From Bacillota bacterium (GTDB taxonomy: Bacteria; Bacillota; Clostridia; Lachnospirales; CAG-274), in the NCBI GenBank assembly GCA_017627115.1, contig JAGAHK010000390.1, positions 1 to 6,707 of the forward strand: DNA of 6,707 nt, in the 5' to 3' direction. This document shows, piece after piece, positions 5,416 to 6,707 of the stretch (positions are counted from its first letter, which is position 1; each line of letters opens with the position of its first letter). Position numbers and translations under genes: made by a program. The notes beneath the pieces were generated by a model that had not been told where the DNA came from, made no database searches, and saw only the letters and a program-made list of their open reading frames with translations.

Positions 5416-6588
5416 TTAATCTTTATTTATATATGGCATAAAATCAGGGTCTACTTCGTCGGGAAAGTTATATTTATCGTAAAACAGGTTTGCGCATACA
5501 AGCCCGGTAAACGGTATGGTGAACAAAAGTCCCGTGCTGCCCACAAGCGACTGTATAAGCTGAACTACCACAACTTCGCGGTTTATGAGTTCAAGAAAAT
5601 TGTAGTTGTTGGCGTAAAGCAGCAGTACTTCCGCAAGGCAGGTGCCGATATATGCAAGGATAAGTGTGTTTGTCATCGTGCCCATTATATCCCTGCCGAT
5701 ATTCAGACAGGAGCGGAAATAATCCGCTTTTTCCATCGGTATGTTTTTCTCCTTTATCTCCCAGAGGGAAGTGGCTATTGATATGGAAACATCCATAACA
5801 GCGCCCATTGCACCTATAAGCACGCCTGCAAAAACAACGGCGCGCAGGTCTATGGAAAAGCCGATGTCAAGGATAGAGAGGTAATAGTAACATTCGTCTA
5901 CCATACCGCTCAAAGCGGCGGCTTTTATAAGTATCGCCATAAGCACGGCACAAAGTCCGACACCGCTTATACAGCCGATTATTGCACCCAATGTCTTTTT
6001 TGAGACACCGTGGACTATGACCATAGTCGTAGCTATGGACATAACACAGGTCATAAAAGTCCAGAAATATATATTCTTTTCCGAAAGGACGGCAGGCAGA
6101 AAGACAACGAATACGAAACCGCCCGTGAGCAGAAGTGCCAGAATGGTATTAACACCCTTGATACCGCCGAAAAGAATAAGACAGCCGAAAAACAGCAGTA
6201 CGCTCAACGCAAGCACAAAACTGCGGTCATAGCCCGCAAAACTCCAATTCTCTCCGTCAAAACTCGTCAATACCACACGGTCGCCTTTTTCCACCGTTTT
6301 GTAGTCCACCTGGTCGTACACATCGGCATACTGTACGGCTTCTACGCTGCCGCTTTTGGTCTTTGCCGTGAAGTTTGTCGCCTCGCCCTCGTACAGATAG
6401 GCTTCTTTGCTGTAAAGCTCGGCATTTTTTACCTCGGTAACAACACCGCTTATAGTCTTTGAGCCTTCCATGCCGGCAACATCTATCTTTTTATAATTCA
6501 TTTTGCCGCCTATAACTATGTATAGCAGGGCAATTATAACAGCCGCAAGATAAACGGCTTTTTCTTTTAAGTTTGTCAAATGTATCAA
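5416..6588 (-). CDS. YibE/F-family polytopic membrane protein
   Basis: A 390-residue membrane protein of the YibE/F family (PF07907), whose function is not established. An N-terminal hydrophobic segment (about 11-28) precedes an extracytoplasmic domain (about 35-118). Roughly seven more membrane segments follow (near 123-141, 146-168, 173-192, 199-224, 248-270, 303-326 and 339-365). Family-typical conserved blocks are GAMGAVMDVSISIA (259-272) and GRDIMGTMTNTLILAYIG (298-315). No ATG lies near the start; the first ATG (residue 30) is beyond the first membrane segment. TTG at 6588 has GAGG (6599-6596) 7 nt upstream. TTG at 6579 (three codons later) has AGAAGG 9 nt upstream and would give a more normal leader from the predicted promoter. 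It stands alone on its strand, convergent with the protease operon. Confidence 0.9.
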   Translation of the reverse strand: MIHLTNLKEKAVYLAAVIIALLYIVIGGKMNYKKIDVAGMEGSKTISGVVTEVKNAELYSKEAYLYEGEATNFTAKTKSGSVEAVQYADVYDQVDYKTVEKGDRVVLTSFDGENWSFAGYDRSFVLALSVLLFFGCLILFGGIKGVNTILALLLTGGFVFVVFLPAVLSEKNIYFWTFMTCVMSIATTMVIVHGVSKKTLGAIIGCISGVGLCAVLMAILIKAAALSGMVDECYYYLSILDIGFSIDLRAVVFAGVLIGAMGAVMDVSISIATSLWEIKEKNIPMEKADYFRSCLNIGRDIMGTMTNTLILAYIGTCLAEVLLLYANNYNFLELINREVVVVQLIQSLVGSTGLLFTIPFTGLVCANLFYDKYNFPDEVDPDFMPYINKD

Positions 6589-6604
6589 CCTTCTTCCTCA
6601 AACT

Positions 6605-6633
6605 ATTATAGTGCCGTTTTAATAAAAAGTAAA
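6605..6633 (-). promoter_or_regulatory. Promoter of the YibE/F gene
   Basis: On the minus strand TTTACT (6633-6628, 4 of 6 to consensus) and a perfect TATAAT (6610-6605) are 17 bp apart. Initiation is predicted near 6598, leaving only about 10 nt before TTG at 6588, or 19 nt before TTG at 6579. T-rich sequence upstream of the -35 box could act as an UP element. Confidence 0.75.
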
Positions 6634-6707
6634 GCAAAAAGATATGGTTTGAAAAAAATTTTAAAAAAGGTTTAAAAAGTTTTGAAAAAATTATTCAAAA
6701 AATTTAC
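6624..6707. other. A-tract array upstream of the YibE/F promoter, probably curved DNA
   Basis: Runs of five to seven A occur at 6624-6628, 6636-6640, 6652-6658, 6663-6668, 6674-6678, 6685-6690 and 6697-6702. The last five are spaced about 10.5-12 bp centre to centre, close to the helical repeat. Such phasing is known to bend DNA and can strengthen promoters or attract nucleoid proteins. No gene is seen here up to the window edge. Confidence 0.55.

Noticed and set aside
5398..5781. A 127-codon plus-strand frame opposite the end of the YibE/F gene
   Set aside because: It is antisense to conserved YibE/F sequence, lacks a ribosome binding site and starts inside a hairpin arm.

Overview
The window looks like a chromosomal segment of a low-to-mid-GC Firmicute, most likely an anaerobic gut or rumen member of the Clostridia (Ruminococcus / Oscillospiraceae type). 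This is inferred from consensus sigma-A promoters, strong Shine-Dalgarno sites, a cytoplasmic GH105 pectin-fragment hydrolase, a YmfI-type reductase and a YibE/F-family membrane protein. The genus is not proven.

Left part (1-1254): a perfect-consensus promoter (TTGACA, 17-bp spacer, TATAAT) drives a single gene for a GH105 unsaturated rhamnogalacturonyl hydrolase, closed by an intrinsic terminator at 1235-1254.

Middle part (1282-5077): four tightly packed plus-strand genes form an apparent operon. They encode an ABC exporter half-transporter, an Rrf2 regulator with a four-cysteine cluster, a short-chain dehydrogenase resembling the EF-P 5-aminopentanone reductase YmfI, and a membrane-anchored S41 serine protease with no obvious PDZ domain. 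The first two junctions are 4-nt ATGA overlaps and the last gap is 18 nt. The Rrf2 protein probably senses Fe-S or redox state. Why these four functions travel together is not evident from the sequence.

Intergenic part (5078-5415): a 338-nt convergent gap densely filled with dyad symmetries. It holds a 12-bp perfect hairpin after the protease gene and a roughly 146-bp element with 10-bp terminal inverted repeats and three internal hairpins. Between them, on the minus strand, is a probable 31-codon membrane-peptide gene. It has its own candidate promoter, and a leader hairpin that would bury its ribosome binding site. This is the most novel-looking part of the window.

Right part (5416-6707): a minus-strand gene for a polytopic YibE/F-family protein, apparently starting at a TTG codon. 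Its promoter (TTTACT, 17 bp, TATAAT) lies just downstream of an A-tract-rich, probably curved stretch that runs to the window edge.
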